This document shows, piece after piece, positions 9,037 to 17,978 of a stretch of 44,110 nucleotides of DNA. The DNA comes from Candidatus Bathyarchaeota archaeon (lineage in GTDB: Archaea > Thermoproteota > Bathyarchaeia > TCS64 > B23): assembly GCA_937898665.1 (NCBI GenBank), contig CALEIY010000147.1:1-44110 (forward strand). Reading direction: 5' to 3'. A program made the position numbers and the translations under genes. The notes under the pieces were generated by a model. The model made no database searches, was not told the origin of the DNA, and was given only the letters and a program-made list of their open reading frames with translations. Position 1 is the stretch's first letter. Each line of letters begins with the position of its first letter.

Positions 9037-9892
9037 GGGCTTGGAGCCGAGGATCAAGGCCATCAGGGTTAGAACGGGCTACTGGACTCCTGGAACCGAT
9101 TATGTCGCTGAGATCGTTGAGGCCGTCAGGGGGTTGGTGAGAGACGGCGACATCATCGCCGTCTCGGAGAAGGCAATCTCAACGGCTAAGGGACTCATAG
9201 TCGATGAGGCGAGGTTTAAGCCAGGTCTCCTAGCCAGGCTCATCGTCAGATTCTGGGTTAGACGTCTATGGGGAGGCCCCCTAGGTCGATGGGCCAGGCT
9301 TAGAGTCAGAACCCTGAGAAATCTTAGGCATTACCCCCTGGAGCTGGGGGCTAGGCATAAGGAGGTGGCCCTAAGATATGTGGGCCTCCTACAGGCCTTG
9401 AGGCACTACTCCGAGGGGGGTATAGACGCCAGCAATCTCCCCTACTCCTATGTAGCCCTCCCCCTCCCAGAGGCGTCGAGGGAGGCTGAGCGCATAGCCT
9501 CAGCCATCGAAGAGGAGACCGGTAAACGAGTCTCGGTGCTCATCGTCGACAGCGATAAATCCTTCAGCTGGAGAAACCTCCACCTCGCCCCACGAAGGGT
9601 TGAGACACGGGGCCTCATACACCTCGGCGGATTCCTCACCTTCCTCCTCGGCCGCATGCTCAGGTTGAAGGCCAGAGCCACACCGGTCGCCTCTATAGGC
9701 ATAGGGAACCCAGACCTCGCCCTGACGCTGGCCGAGGTAGCCGACAGGGTGAGGGGATATGGAGCTGGCAGAACAGTCTGGGAGATGGCGAGGAGGCTCG
9801 GCGTCGAGCTTACAGGCGTCACATGGAGGATGCTGAGGAGGGTTGAGCATCACCCCATAGTGATTCTACGACTCTTGGAAGGTCTTAAATAG
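9026..9892 (+). CDS. Coenzyme F420-0:L-glutamate ligase-like (CofE-like) protein
   Basis: GDIIAVSEKAISTAKG motif typical of CofE family, followed by divergent middle region; 11-nt overlap with upstream cooC-like gene. Confidence 0.65.
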   Translation: MASKGLEPRIKAIRVRTGYWTPGTDYVAEIVEAVRGLVRDGDIIAVSEKAISTAKGLIVDEARFKPGLLARLIVRFWVRRLWGGPLGRWARLRVRTLRNLRHYPLELGARHKEVALRYVGLLQALRHYSEGGIDASNLPYSYVALPLPEASREAERIASAIEEETGKRVSVLIVDSDKSFSWRNLHLAPRRVETRGLIHLGGFLTFLLGRMLRLKARATPVASIGIGNPDLALTLAEVADRVRGYGAGRTVWEMARRLGVELTGVTWRMLRRVEHHPIVILRLLEGLK

Positions 9893-9923
9893 GGTGGGGT
9901 AGGCTTCGATTGGAGTGATATCC

Positions 9924-10769
9924 ATGGCGAGACTCGGCTTCCTGAAGCTTGGGAACATCGCCACCTCGCCGATGGTGGAGCTCCTCCTCGACGAGAGGGC
10001 TGAGCGGGAGGACATGGAGGTGAGGGTTGTCGCCTCCGGAGCGAATATGAGTCCAGGGCAGGCTGAGGAGGTGGCTAAGGCGATGGTGGAGATGAAGCCT
10101 GACATCGTCTTTGTAGTCAGCCCAAACGCCGCAACCCCTGGGCCGAAGAAGGCGAGGGAGGTCATCGCGGAGGCTGGAATACCGGTGGTTGTTATAACCG
10201 ATGGGCCGAAGAAGCTGCTGGAGGAGCTGGCTGAGAGGGGTATGGGAGGCATCATAATAGAGGCCGACTCCATGATCGGCGCCCGAAGGGAGTTCCTCGA
10301 CCCAATAGAGATGGCCATCTTCAACGCAGATGCCATAAAGGTTCTCGCCGTGACGGGAGTCTATAACATCGTCTACGAGGCCATAGACCGCATCATAGAG
10401 CAGCTGAAGAGGGGGGAGAAACCTGAGCTGCCGCTGATCAGGGTGACGAGAGCCATGGCCATAGAGGCTGCAGGATTCTCAAACCCCTATGCGGCTGCCA
10501 AGGCCGCAGCGGCCTATGAGATGGCTAAGAGGGTTTCAAACCTCACAACTGAGGCCTGCTTCAAGGAGAAGGATTGGAAGGTCTACACAGCGCTCTGCGC
10601 TGCGGCCCATGAGCTTATGCGCTGGGCTGCGATGCTGGCTGATGAGGCGAGGGAGATAGAGAAGTATGGAGACTCCGTTCTGAGGAGGCCGCATCACAGG
10701 GATGGATCGCTGCTGAGCAAGCGGAGGCTCCTGGAGAAGCCCTCTAAGCCTTCGCCCTCTCCCTCTTGA
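9924..10769 (+). CDS. mtd: F420-dependent methylenetetrahydromethanopterin dehydrogenase
   Basis: RLGFLKLGNIATSPMVELLLDERAERED..., MKPDIVFVVSPNAATPGPKKAREV, IIEADSMIGARREFLDPIEMAIFNAD. Confidence 0.95.
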   Translation: MARLGFLKLGNIATSPMVELLLDERAEREDMEVRVVASGANMSPGQAEEVAKAMVEMKPDIVFVVSPNAATPGPKKAREVIAEAGIPVVVITDGPKKLLEELAERGMGGIIIEADSMIGARREFLDPIEMAIFNADAIKVLAVTGVYNIVYEAIDRIIEQLKRGEKPELPLIRVTRAMAIEAAGFSNPYAAAKAAAAYEMAKRVSNLTTEACFKEKDWKVYTALCAAAHELMRWAAMLADEAREIEKYGDSVLRRPHHRDGSLLSKRRLLEKPSKPSPSPS

Positions 10770-11787
10770 ATCTGGCTAGCTTCACCACCGCCTCCAATCC
10801 AGGCTCCACCTCGTCGAGGGGCTTAACCTCGATCAACCCCTCTTTCTCTGCACCCCTCAGCGCCTCCTCACCCCTATCGCTTCGAACTATGACCGTCGAC
10901 CATCCATCAGGGGAGCCGACATTCCCAACGGAGATGTCCGCCAGCTCGGATGTGAAGTCGGCGCAGTGGTGGCAGCACTCCCTGACCAGCTCCTCCATCT
11001 CCCTAAGCTTAACCCTCAACAGATTCTCCCCATCGGCTCCATAGGCGAGGAAGCGGCCGCGCTTAATATCAAACTTATGAACATCCTTCGGCTCGACGCC
11101 CTTAGACTTGAGGAACTCCATCAGCCTTCCATAGTCGAAGGTCTCCATACAGAAGAGGCCTACGATGAGATCCAGGGCCTTAGAGAACTTTGCCTCGGAG
11201 TGATCTCCAAGCTGTAGGCGCCTCAGGGCGGTCACCTGGCAGGGGGTTCCAACGACGGCTACATGCTCAGCCATATACTCCTTAACGGCTGAGGCCACGC
11301 CCACGAGGGTTGGACTCGGCGTATACTTAGTTCCAGCGGCCTCCAGAAGCTCCTCTAGGGTTGAGACGACCATCGGCTGAGGCTCCCAGACCCCATTGGA
11401 CTTCAGCCCCGCGACAACTGCGACACAACCCTCCGATAGCCTGTGGGCGAGGAGAGCCGTAACCGCTCCGCCATCCTGGCAGCGTTCTCGGATTCTCTCA
11501 TCCAGCGCCCTAACGGCGTAGAGGCCCCTATAGAAGCCTATCTCGGACTCTCCTCCCTTCGCCCCGAAGGCCCTCTCCTCAAGGGTCTCCTTATCGAAGC
11601 TCGTCCTGGGGCAGTTGTTGTAGCACATGCCACAGGAGATGCAGAGGCTGACGAGTCTCGGGGTGGAGCCCGCCATCTCTATGGAGTTTAGGGGGCAGAC
11701 GGCTGAGCATCCCCCACAGCCGACGCAGAGCTTAGGCCTGATCACCTCAGCCATGAGATTTCCGAAGGCCTTAGGCCTCGATGACAT
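10744..11787 (-). CDS. FrhB/FpoF-like coenzyme F420 hydrogenase/dehydrogenase beta-subunit family protein
   Basis: Two 4Fe-4S motifs (CVGCGGCSAVCP, CISCGMCYNNCP), QDGGAVTALL, GTPCQVTALR, CxxCxD segment (CCHHCADFTSELADISVGN). Confidence 0.88.
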   Translation of the reverse strand: MSSRPKAFGNLMAEVIRPKLCVGCGGCSAVCPLNSIEMAGSTPRLVSLCISCGMCYNNCPRTSFDKETLEERAFGAKGGESEIGFYRGLYAVRALDERIRERCQDGGAVTALLAHRLSEGCVAVVAGLKSNGVWEPQPMVVSTLEELLEAAGTKYTPSPTLVGVASAVKEYMAEHVAVVGTPCQVTALRRLQLGDHSEAKFSKALDLIVGLFCMETFDYGRLMEFLKSKGVEPKDVHKFDIKRGRFLAYGADGENLLRVKLREMEELVRECCHHCADFTSELADISVGNVGSPDGWSTVIVRSDRGEEALRGAEKEGLIEVKPLDEVEPGLEAVVKLARFKRERAKA

Positions 11788-11850
11788 GATGCATCACATA
11801 ACACCCTCCATAATCCTTTTAACAATTTTACTGCACCTCGATGAAACGCC

Positions 11851-11875
11851 TTTAAATAGGGGTTTTGAAACCTCT
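11851..11875 (+). promoter_or_regulatory. TATA box TTTAAATA followed by imperfect dyad AGGGGTTTTGAAACCTCT upstream of acd
   Basis: GGTTT-TG-AAACC core, one mismatch in the 18-bp dyad, located between TATA and expected TSS (~11880). Confidence 0.45.
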
Positions 11876-11885
11876 CAGATGGCTG

Positions 11886-14006
11886 TTGAACCCTCAGGAT
11901 GATGGCTTAAAGGCGATCTTCAAGCCCGAATCCGTCGCCATAATAGGCGCCTCCAGGACTCCTGGGAAGGTTGGGCATACGCTGCTGAGGAATCTAATGG
12001 AATGCGGTTATGGCGGTGAGATCTATCCCATAAACCCCCATGCTGATGAGATACTCGGCGTCAAATGCTACCCCTCCGTGCTGGAGGTGCCTGGCGATGT
12101 TGATCTAGCCGTCATAGCTATTCCTGCCCCCATAGTCCTCCAGGTGGCCGAGGAGTGTGGCAGGAAGGGGGTTAAGGCTCTCATAGTCATCTCAGCAGGC
12201 TTCAGGGAGACCGGTAGAGAGGGAGCTGAACGTGAACGTAGGCTCCTTGAGATCGCCAGGTGCTATGGGATGAGGGTTCAAGGCCCAAACTGCCTTGGGG
12301 TCATCGACACCTATACGCCGCTGAATCTCAGCTTCGCCCCCGCCATGCCTAAGAGGGGGAGTATAGCCTTCATCTCTCAGAGCGGAGCCCTCGGGACGGC
12401 GGCCCTCGACTGGGCGATGGGTGAGGGTATAGGATTCTCCCATTTCATAAGCCTTGGGAATAAGGCCGACCTGGATGAGGTGGATTTCCTGGAGGCCCTA
12501 GGGGGAGATGAGAGCGTCAAGGCCATCATCCTATACGTCGAGTCGATAGAGCAGGGTCAGCGCTTCATAGAGGTTGCCGGCGACGTATCGAGGAGGAAGC
12601 CTATCATCGTCCTCAAGGGCGGGATCTCCAAGGCAGGCTCAAGGGCCGCCGGAAGCCATACGGGGGCGCTAGTCGGAAGCTACACCGCCTATAAGGCGGC
12701 CTTCAGGAAGAGTGGAGTCCTATCTACGGAGGGCGTTGAGGAGCTCTTCAACTACGCCGTAGCCCTCACCGAGCAGCCCCTGCCCAGGGGGGAGGGCGTC
12801 GCCATAGTCACCAACGCCGGTGGGCCAGGCATAGTCTTCACAGACCTCTGCGAACGCTACGGCGTCGAGTTGGCGAGGCTCAGCCCTGAGACCCATAGGG
12901 CGTTGAGGGAGGGTTTGCCGCCGGAGGCGGCGACGGGCAACCCCATCGATGTGCTGGGCGACGCGAGGGCAGACCGGTATAGGTATGCTCTGGAGCGGGT
13001 GCTGGCCGATGTCCATGTCCATGCCGCAGCCGTCATATTGACTCCTCAGGCGATGACGGAGAGCCTCGGCACGGCGAGGGTCATAGTGGAGATGAGGGAG
13101 AGATTCCCAGAGAAGCCCTTACTGGCTGTTTTCATGGGTGGAGGGGAGGTTGAGGAGGCTGCTAGATACCTAAAGGAGCATGGAGTCCCCTGCTTCGACT
13201 TCCCAGAGAAGGCTGTTAGAACCCTATCGGCGTTATACACCTATGCCCGATACCTGAAGAGGCCGGTGGAGAGGCCGACTAGATTCGAGGACGTCGACTT
13301 TGATAGGGTGAGGGAGATACTTCAAGGGGCGAGGGAGGATGGTAGGGTTGTGCTCCTCCCCCATGAGGCTTCGGAGGTTGTGAGGGCCTATGGCGTTGAG
13401 GCCCCTGAGATGAGGGTGGCCACCTCGGAGGCTGAGGCCGTCAACCATGCGGAGGAGCTGGGATACCCCGTCGTCCTAAAGATAGTCTCACCAGATATAC
13501 TGCATAAGACCGATATAGGAGGCGTCGTCCTAAACCTCTCCTCAGCTGAGGAGGTTCGCTCAGCCTATAGGGGGATCATGGCTCGGGTTTCGAGGCATAT
13601 GCCTCAAGCCAGGCTTTATGGAGTGCTCGTCTCCAAGATGGTTCCACAGGGGCGTGAGATGATCATAGGGATGAGCAGAGACGTCCAGTTCGGCCCCCTC
13701 ATCATGTTCGGCCTGGGAGGCATCTACGTCAACTTCCTCAGGGATGTCTCCTTCGCCCTTGCACCTCTCTCTAGGAGGGAGGCCGCTGAGATGATCAGGG
13801 AGACGAAGGCCTACACGCTGCTGAGGGGGATCAGAGGCGAGAAGCCGGCCGACCTAAGGGCCTTGGAGGAGGTGATCCTGAGGGTTGGGCAGCTCTCGGT
13901 GGACTTCCCCGAGATATTGGAGATGGACATAAACCCCCTCATGGTTTATGAGGAGGGTGGGGGTTGTATAGCTGTGGATGTGAAGATAACCCTGGGAGTT
14001 GATTAG
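11886..14006 (+). CDS. acd: ADP-forming acetyl-CoA synthetase (fused alpha-beta acyl-CoA synthetase)
   Basis: KPESVAIIGASRTPGKVGHTLL, phosphohistidine-loop SHTGALVG, ATP-grasp C-terminal domain GYPVVLKIVSPDILHKTDIGGVVLNL; TTG 11886 preferred over track TTG 11865 because the TATA box is at 11851-11858. Confidence 0.93.
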   Translation: MNPQDDGLKAIFKPESVAIIGASRTPGKVGHTLLRNLMECGYGGEIYPINPHADEILGVKCYPSVLEVPGDVDLAVIAIPAPIVLQVAEECGRKGVKALIVISAGFRETGREGAERERRLLEIARCYGMRVQGPNCLGVIDTYTPLNLSFAPAMPKRGSIAFISQSGALGTAALDWAMGEGIGFSHFISLGNKADLDEVDFLEALGGDESVKAIILYVESIEQGQRFIEVAGDVSRRKPIIVLKGGISKAGSRAAGSHTGALVGSYTAYKAAFRKSGVLSTEGVEELFNYAVALTEQPLPRGEGVAIVTNAGGPGIVFTDLCERYGVELARLSPETHRALREGLPPEAATGNPIDVLGDARADRYRYALERVLADVHVHAAAVILTPQAMTESLGTARVIVEMRERFPEKPLLAVFMGGGEVEEAARYLKEHGVPCFDFPEKAVRTLSALYTYARYLKRPVERPTRFEDVDFDRVREILQGAREDGRVVLLPHEASEVVRAYGVEAPEMRVATSEAEAVNHAEELGYPVVLKIVSPDILHKTDIGGVVLNLSSAEEVRSAYRGIMARVSRHMPQARLYGVLVSKMVPQGREMIIGMSRDVQFGPLIMFGLGGIYVNFLRDVSFALAPLSRREAAEMIRETKAYTLLRGIRGEKPADLRALEEVILRVGQLSVDFPEILEMDINPLMVYEEGGGCIAVDVKITLGVD

Positions 14007-14007
14007 A

Positions 14008-15111
14008 TTGGTCTACTCAATCTATGTGACGGGGACGAGATTCAGCGGGAAGACAGCCCTCTGCCTAGGGCTGATGCAGAAGTTCAGGGAGCTAGGCTTC
14101 AGAGTTGGATACTTTAAGCCTATAGGCGTAGGCCTAAAGGAGGTTGAGGGTGAACCCATAGACCCTGATGTCTATCTAATGAGGGAGATACTCGGCCTCA
14201 GGGAGCCTCAGGAGGTTATAACGCCCATCACCCTTGGGAGGAGATATCTCGATGAGGTGGAGAACTGTGGGGAGCTGGAGCATCGAGTCATGGAGGCCTA
14301 CGAGGAGGTGAGCGGCGATAAGGATATACTCCTCATAGAGGCCCCGCCAGACCCAGAGCTCCTCATCTGCTGCGGCCTCGACGTCCCAAGCCTCGCTGAG
14401 CGATTTAAGGCGAGGATCATCTTCTCCGTCAGAGGCGTCGAGGATGAGGTGGCTGAGAGGATAATCCTCTACAAGGAGTTCTTCCGGTTCAGGGGAGTGG
14501 AGCTCCTGGGAGCCATCCTCAACTTCGTCCCCCTCCAGCAGCTGGAGAGGATGCGGGGTGTGGTCTCTCCGATATTGAGGAGATGCGGCGTGGATGTTCT
14601 AGGCGTCGTCCCAGATAAGAGGGAGCTGACGATGAACACCGTTGAGGAGCTGAGGGACATCTTAGAGGCTGAGGTTCTAGCCGGTAAGGATCGGATGGAT
14701 AGACTCGTCGACGGCTACCTCGTCGGAGCCATGACCCCCGAGTCGGCGTTGACCTGGCTGAGGAGGAGCGTCGGCTGCGCCTTCATCACCGGTGGAGACC
14801 GAACAGACCTCATCCTCACGGCTCTGGAGACGATGCCAAGCGTTATCATCCTCACCGGAAACATATATCCCTCTATCTCCGTCCTAACGGCGGCTGAGGA
14901 GAAGGGCATACCCATCCTCCTGGTTCCCTACGACACCTATACCACGGTTATGAAGCTTGAACACCTCGATGGGAGGATCACGCCCTCACCGACGTCGAAG
15001 AGGAAGATACAGCTCATCCATGAGATGATCGATGAATACGTCGACTGGAGGAGCATCCTAGAGGGCTACGCCGATTGGAAGAGGAGGGCTAAGTGGCCTC
15101 CAGAAGGCTGA
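14008..15111 (+). CDS. BioD-like P-loop / DRTGG-domain protein (Pta N-terminal-like, no phosphotransacetylase catalytic domain)
   Basis: P-loop GTRFSGKTALCLGL, ILLIEAPPDPEL, and DRTGG-like segment (AFITGGDRTDLILTALE); TTG start 13999 or 14008. Confidence 0.75.
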   Translation: MVYSIYVTGTRFSGKTALCLGLMQKFRELGFRVGYFKPIGVGLKEVEGEPIDPDVYLMREILGLREPQEVITPITLGRRYLDEVENCGELEHRVMEAYEEVSGDKDILLIEAPPDPELLICCGLDVPSLAERFKARIIFSVRGVEDEVAERIILYKEFFRFRGVELLGAILNFVPLQQLERMRGVVSPILRRCGVDVLGVVPDKRELTMNTVEELRDILEAEVLAGKDRMDRLVDGYLVGAMTPESALTWLRRSVGCAFITGGDRTDLILTALETMPSVIILTGNIYPSISVLTAAEEKGIPILLVPYDTYTTVMKLEHLDGRITPSPTSKRKIQLIHEMIDEYVDWRSILEGYADWKRRAKWPPEG

Positions 15112-16075
15112 GGGGGATGAGGTAGTCGCCTCTACGCCCCAGCATCAGCCTATAGTAGACGCCCCTCGAGGAGTGAACCTCCTCGAGGACTCCCCTAGCC
15201 TCGAACTCGTCGCCCTCCCAAACCTGCTCGGCGAATCTCCCCCTATAACTCATCAACTCCTCAACCCTCAATCCATCAGCCTCAGCCTCAACAACATAGC
15301 GGCAGGGAGTGTAGATGCCGAGGGCATCTTCGATCACCACGCCTCGTATCGTCGCCTCACCCATCGGCTTCGAGAAATGAGGAGGCTCAAACTCGGTTGG
15401 ATTTGGGACGAGTCTAACATAGTAGGGAACACCCTCGATCAATCCATGTAGGAGCTTAACCCTCTCCAACTCGGCCAGCCTCCTGAGGTCTAAGCCCGTT
15501 CCACCCCAACGCATTTCGGCAACCTTCAGGGCTTCATCCGATGGGAGGCTTGAAAGAAGGCCTCTCTCCCTAAGGCGTCTAAGAGCTTCATAGGCTTTAA
15601 GGCCGCTCTGTCTCCCGTAGATGATTAGGTCGATGTCGGATTCCGTCGTCTTCAGCCCTATGAGGAGGGAGCCGGTCAGCCCCACATCTCCGAGGGGAAC
15701 CCCCTCATCCCTTAGGGCCTCAGCGAAGAGCTTCACAAGTTTCCCAGCCCTATTCTCCGACTGCCTTAGGATTTCCTTAAGCCCCTCTCTTGGGTCGTAG
15801 ATTCTCCTTATATGGCTGTGGGGGACGAATTGGACTCTGATCCCCTTCTCCTCCATCCATCTCAGGTAGTTAGGGTGATGCTCCTCCAGATACCGGGTGG
15901 TCTCCTCCAGGTCGTAGACCCGCCTATACCGTCTTCCACATCGAATCCGGTCTCCATGCTCATCTGGTATGTAGCGTAGATAGGCGATGACTCCATCCTC
16001 TGGGTGGTGGAGGCCCTTAACCGTGAAAAGCAATCCCTCATCTGTTTCGATGTAGTAGCCCTCGATGGGTTTCAA
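15089..16075 (-). CDS. Predicted nucleotidyltransferase (archaeal family)
   Basis: Pol-beta-like GLTGSLLIGLKTTESDIDLIIYG motif. Confidence 0.72.
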   Translation of the reverse strand: MKPIEGYYIETDEGLLFTVKGLHHPEDGVIAYLRYIPDEHGDRIRCGRRYRRVYDLEETTRYLEEHHPNYLRWMEEKGIRVQFVPHSHIRRIYDPREGLKEILRQSENRAGKLVKLFAEALRDEGVPLGDVGLTGSLLIGLKTTESDIDLIIYGRQSGLKAYEALRRLRERGLLSSLPSDEALKVAEMRWGGTGLDLRRLAELERVKLLHGLIEGVPYYVRLVPNPTEFEPPHFSKPMGEATIRGVVIEDALGIYTPCRYVVEAEADGLRVEELMSYRGRFAEQVWEGDEFEARGVLEEVHSSRGVYYRLMLGRRGDYLIPLSLLEAT

Positions 16076-16101
16076 CCCTCTAAGCCTAGTGGGAGGAGTG
16101 T

Positions 16102-16108
16102 TATAAAA
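16102..16108. promoter_or_regulatory. Central TATA element shared by divergent genes (TTG 16075 minus / TTG 16133 plus)
   Basis: TATAAAA, centre 30 nt and 28 nt from the two start codons. Confidence 0.5.
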
Positions 16109-16132
16109 GGTGGTTGAAATACTCCAGCAGAG

Positions 16133-17065
16133 TTGGAGAGCATCATATCGAGGTGCGGAGTCCTCGCCTCCCTCCTGGAGGTCTCAGCCTACCCAAAGCC
16201 TGGAAATGTCCACAGGCTCTACGACATGCCTGGAACCAGGTATGAGCACTTCCTCGCCGGCGGAGTCGCCATAGAGCCCTATCTCAGGGAGGCGGCGAGA
16301 CGTGGATTTGAGGCCTCGAGGGGGATGAGGGGCTGGGATGAGCTGGAGATTGGAAAGCTCATCAGGGAGGCCGTGGAGGAGACGTTGAGATGGCAGAGGG
16401 GTGGAAACGTTAACTTGGGCATACTCCTCCTCTTCGCCCCCATAGCGGCGGCGGCTGGCTCGATCTTCGAGGCGGATAAAGTGGAGGCTGGGAAGCTGAG
16501 ATCGGCCTTAAGGAGGGTGCTGAGGGGAACGACTCCTCGGGATGCTGTGGAGGTCTATGAGGCAATAGGGCGGGCCATGGGGCCTGAAACCCTCGGGGAG
16601 GCTGAGGAGCTCAGCGTCCTCGACGAGGATTCGAGGCGTAGAATCCTGGAGGAGGGTTGGAGCCTCCTCAAAGTATTCAAGCTCTGCTCCGAGTATGACT
16701 CCATCTGCTATGAATGGGTGACCAATTTCCAGCTCACCTTCGAGGTCGGCTATCCAACGCTGAGGAGGAACCTGGAGGAGTTGAACGTGAACGACGCCAT
16801 AGTTGAGACCTACCTCATCCTTTTGGCTCATAGGCCTGACAGCCTCATCAGGCGTAAATGTGGATTGGAGAGGGCCGTGGAGGTCAGCGAGATGGCTCGG
16901 GGGGTTCTGGAGGCTGGAGGCGTCAGAACCCTAGAGGGGCGACGCCTACTTGAGGAGATGGATTCGAAGCTGAGGAGGAGTGGTGGAGCCTTAAATCCTG
17001 GGACGACGGCCGACCTCACAGCCTCCTCCATATATATAATGCTTCTTGAAGGTTGGAGGCCCTAG
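16133..17065 (+). CDS. Triphosphoribosyl-dephospho-CoA synthase family (CitG/MdcB-like) protein
   Basis: SAYPKPGNVHRLYDMPGTRYEHFLAGGV and NVNLGILLLFAPIAAAAG motifs; leaderless TTG 28 nt after TATAAAA at 16102-16108. Confidence 0.82.
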   Translation: MESIISRCGVLASLLEVSAYPKPGNVHRLYDMPGTRYEHFLAGGVAIEPYLREAARRGFEASRGMRGWDELEIGKLIREAVEETLRWQRGGNVNLGILLLFAPIAAAAGSIFEADKVEAGKLRSALRRVLRGTTPRDAVEVYEAIGRAMGPETLGEAEELSVLDEDSRRRILEEGWSLLKVFKLCSEYDSICYEWVTNFQLTFEVGYPTLRRNLEELNVNDAIVETYLILLAHRPDSLIRRKCGLERAVEVSEMARGVLEAGGVRTLEGRRLLEEMDSKLRRSGGALNPGTTADLTASSIYIMLLEGWRP

Positions 17066-17946
17066 GATAGAAGCCACTTCAGAGTCTCATCGAGGTCCCT
17101 GTAAACCCTCCACTTACGTCTGAAATATTTGAGGACGTTCTCCACATCCCTCCTGATGAGCAGCTCTGCATTAGGGTGATCCATGGTGACGTATTGGGGC
17201 CAGTCTATGATGAGAACCTCCCCATCGGGCTTGACTACGATGTTGAACTCGCTTAGGTCGTTGTGGATTATGCCAGCTGATAGGGTTAGCTTGATATTCC
17301 TCAATATGTCGTCGAGAAGGCCCTCGGGGTCGTCGAGGCTGACGACGTCGACGAGGGGGAATCCCTCGATGTAGCCCATGACGACGACGTGGCGATTCCT
17401 ATGTATGGGCTTGGGAACCGAGACTCCGGCCTCGTAGACGATGCCTAGGGCCTCGAACTCCCTCTCAGCCGCCAGCCTCGACTCATAGAGCCAGGAGATA
17501 TGCCGTCGACCCCCGACGTATCCCCGTTTTCGCCTGGTATCCCTGAAGCTGACTCTGCCTAGTCGATGGAACTTCACCGCCACCCTCTCCCCATTGGAGG
17601 TGAGAGCCTCATAGACGTCGGACTCCTTCCCCACGCCGAGGGGCTTCCCCAGGGCCTCTAGGATGTCAGCCTTAACCAGGGCGTTTAGGGCGAGGGCGTC
17701 GTAGCCGGCGTAGTTGAGGATGTATCCGACGTAGGGCTGCTGCCTCCCATAGATGAGCTCCATGTTGTTCAGCCTCCTGATCCTATACTCCAGCTCCCGT
17801 GGATTGAGGCCTGAGATCCTCTCGATCTCCTCGACGGGGACGTATCTATGGCTGGACATCCCCAGCTCTATGGCTGTTAGAACCCTGAAGTCCTCCGGCT
17901 CAAGCTGCGTCAACAGCGTCGCAGCCCTCTCGGCTGAAGACATCAT
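17062..17946 (-). CDS. rio2: RIO2-type serine/threonine protein kinase
   Basis: N-terminal wHTH; GVGKESDVYEA, VAVKFHRLGRVSFRDTRRKRGY, HNDLSEFNIVV, IIDWPQYV. Confidence 0.95.
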   Translation of the reverse strand: MMSSAERAATLLTQLEPEDFRVLTAIELGMSSHRYVPVEEIERISGLNPRELEYRIRRLNNMELIYGRQQPYVGYILNYAGYDALALNALVKADILEALGKPLGVGKESDVYEALTSNGERVAVKFHRLGRVSFRDTRRKRGYVGGRRHISWLYESRLAAEREFEALGIVYEAGVSVPKPIHRNRHVVVMGYIEGFPLVDVVSLDDPEGLLDDILRNIKLTLSAGIIHNDLSEFNIVVKPDGEVLIIDWPQYVTMDHPNAELLIRRDVENVLKYFRRKWRVYRDLDETLKWLLS

Positions 17947-17978
17947 GAGGTCTAGGGCTGTCTCATATATTACTGCTC

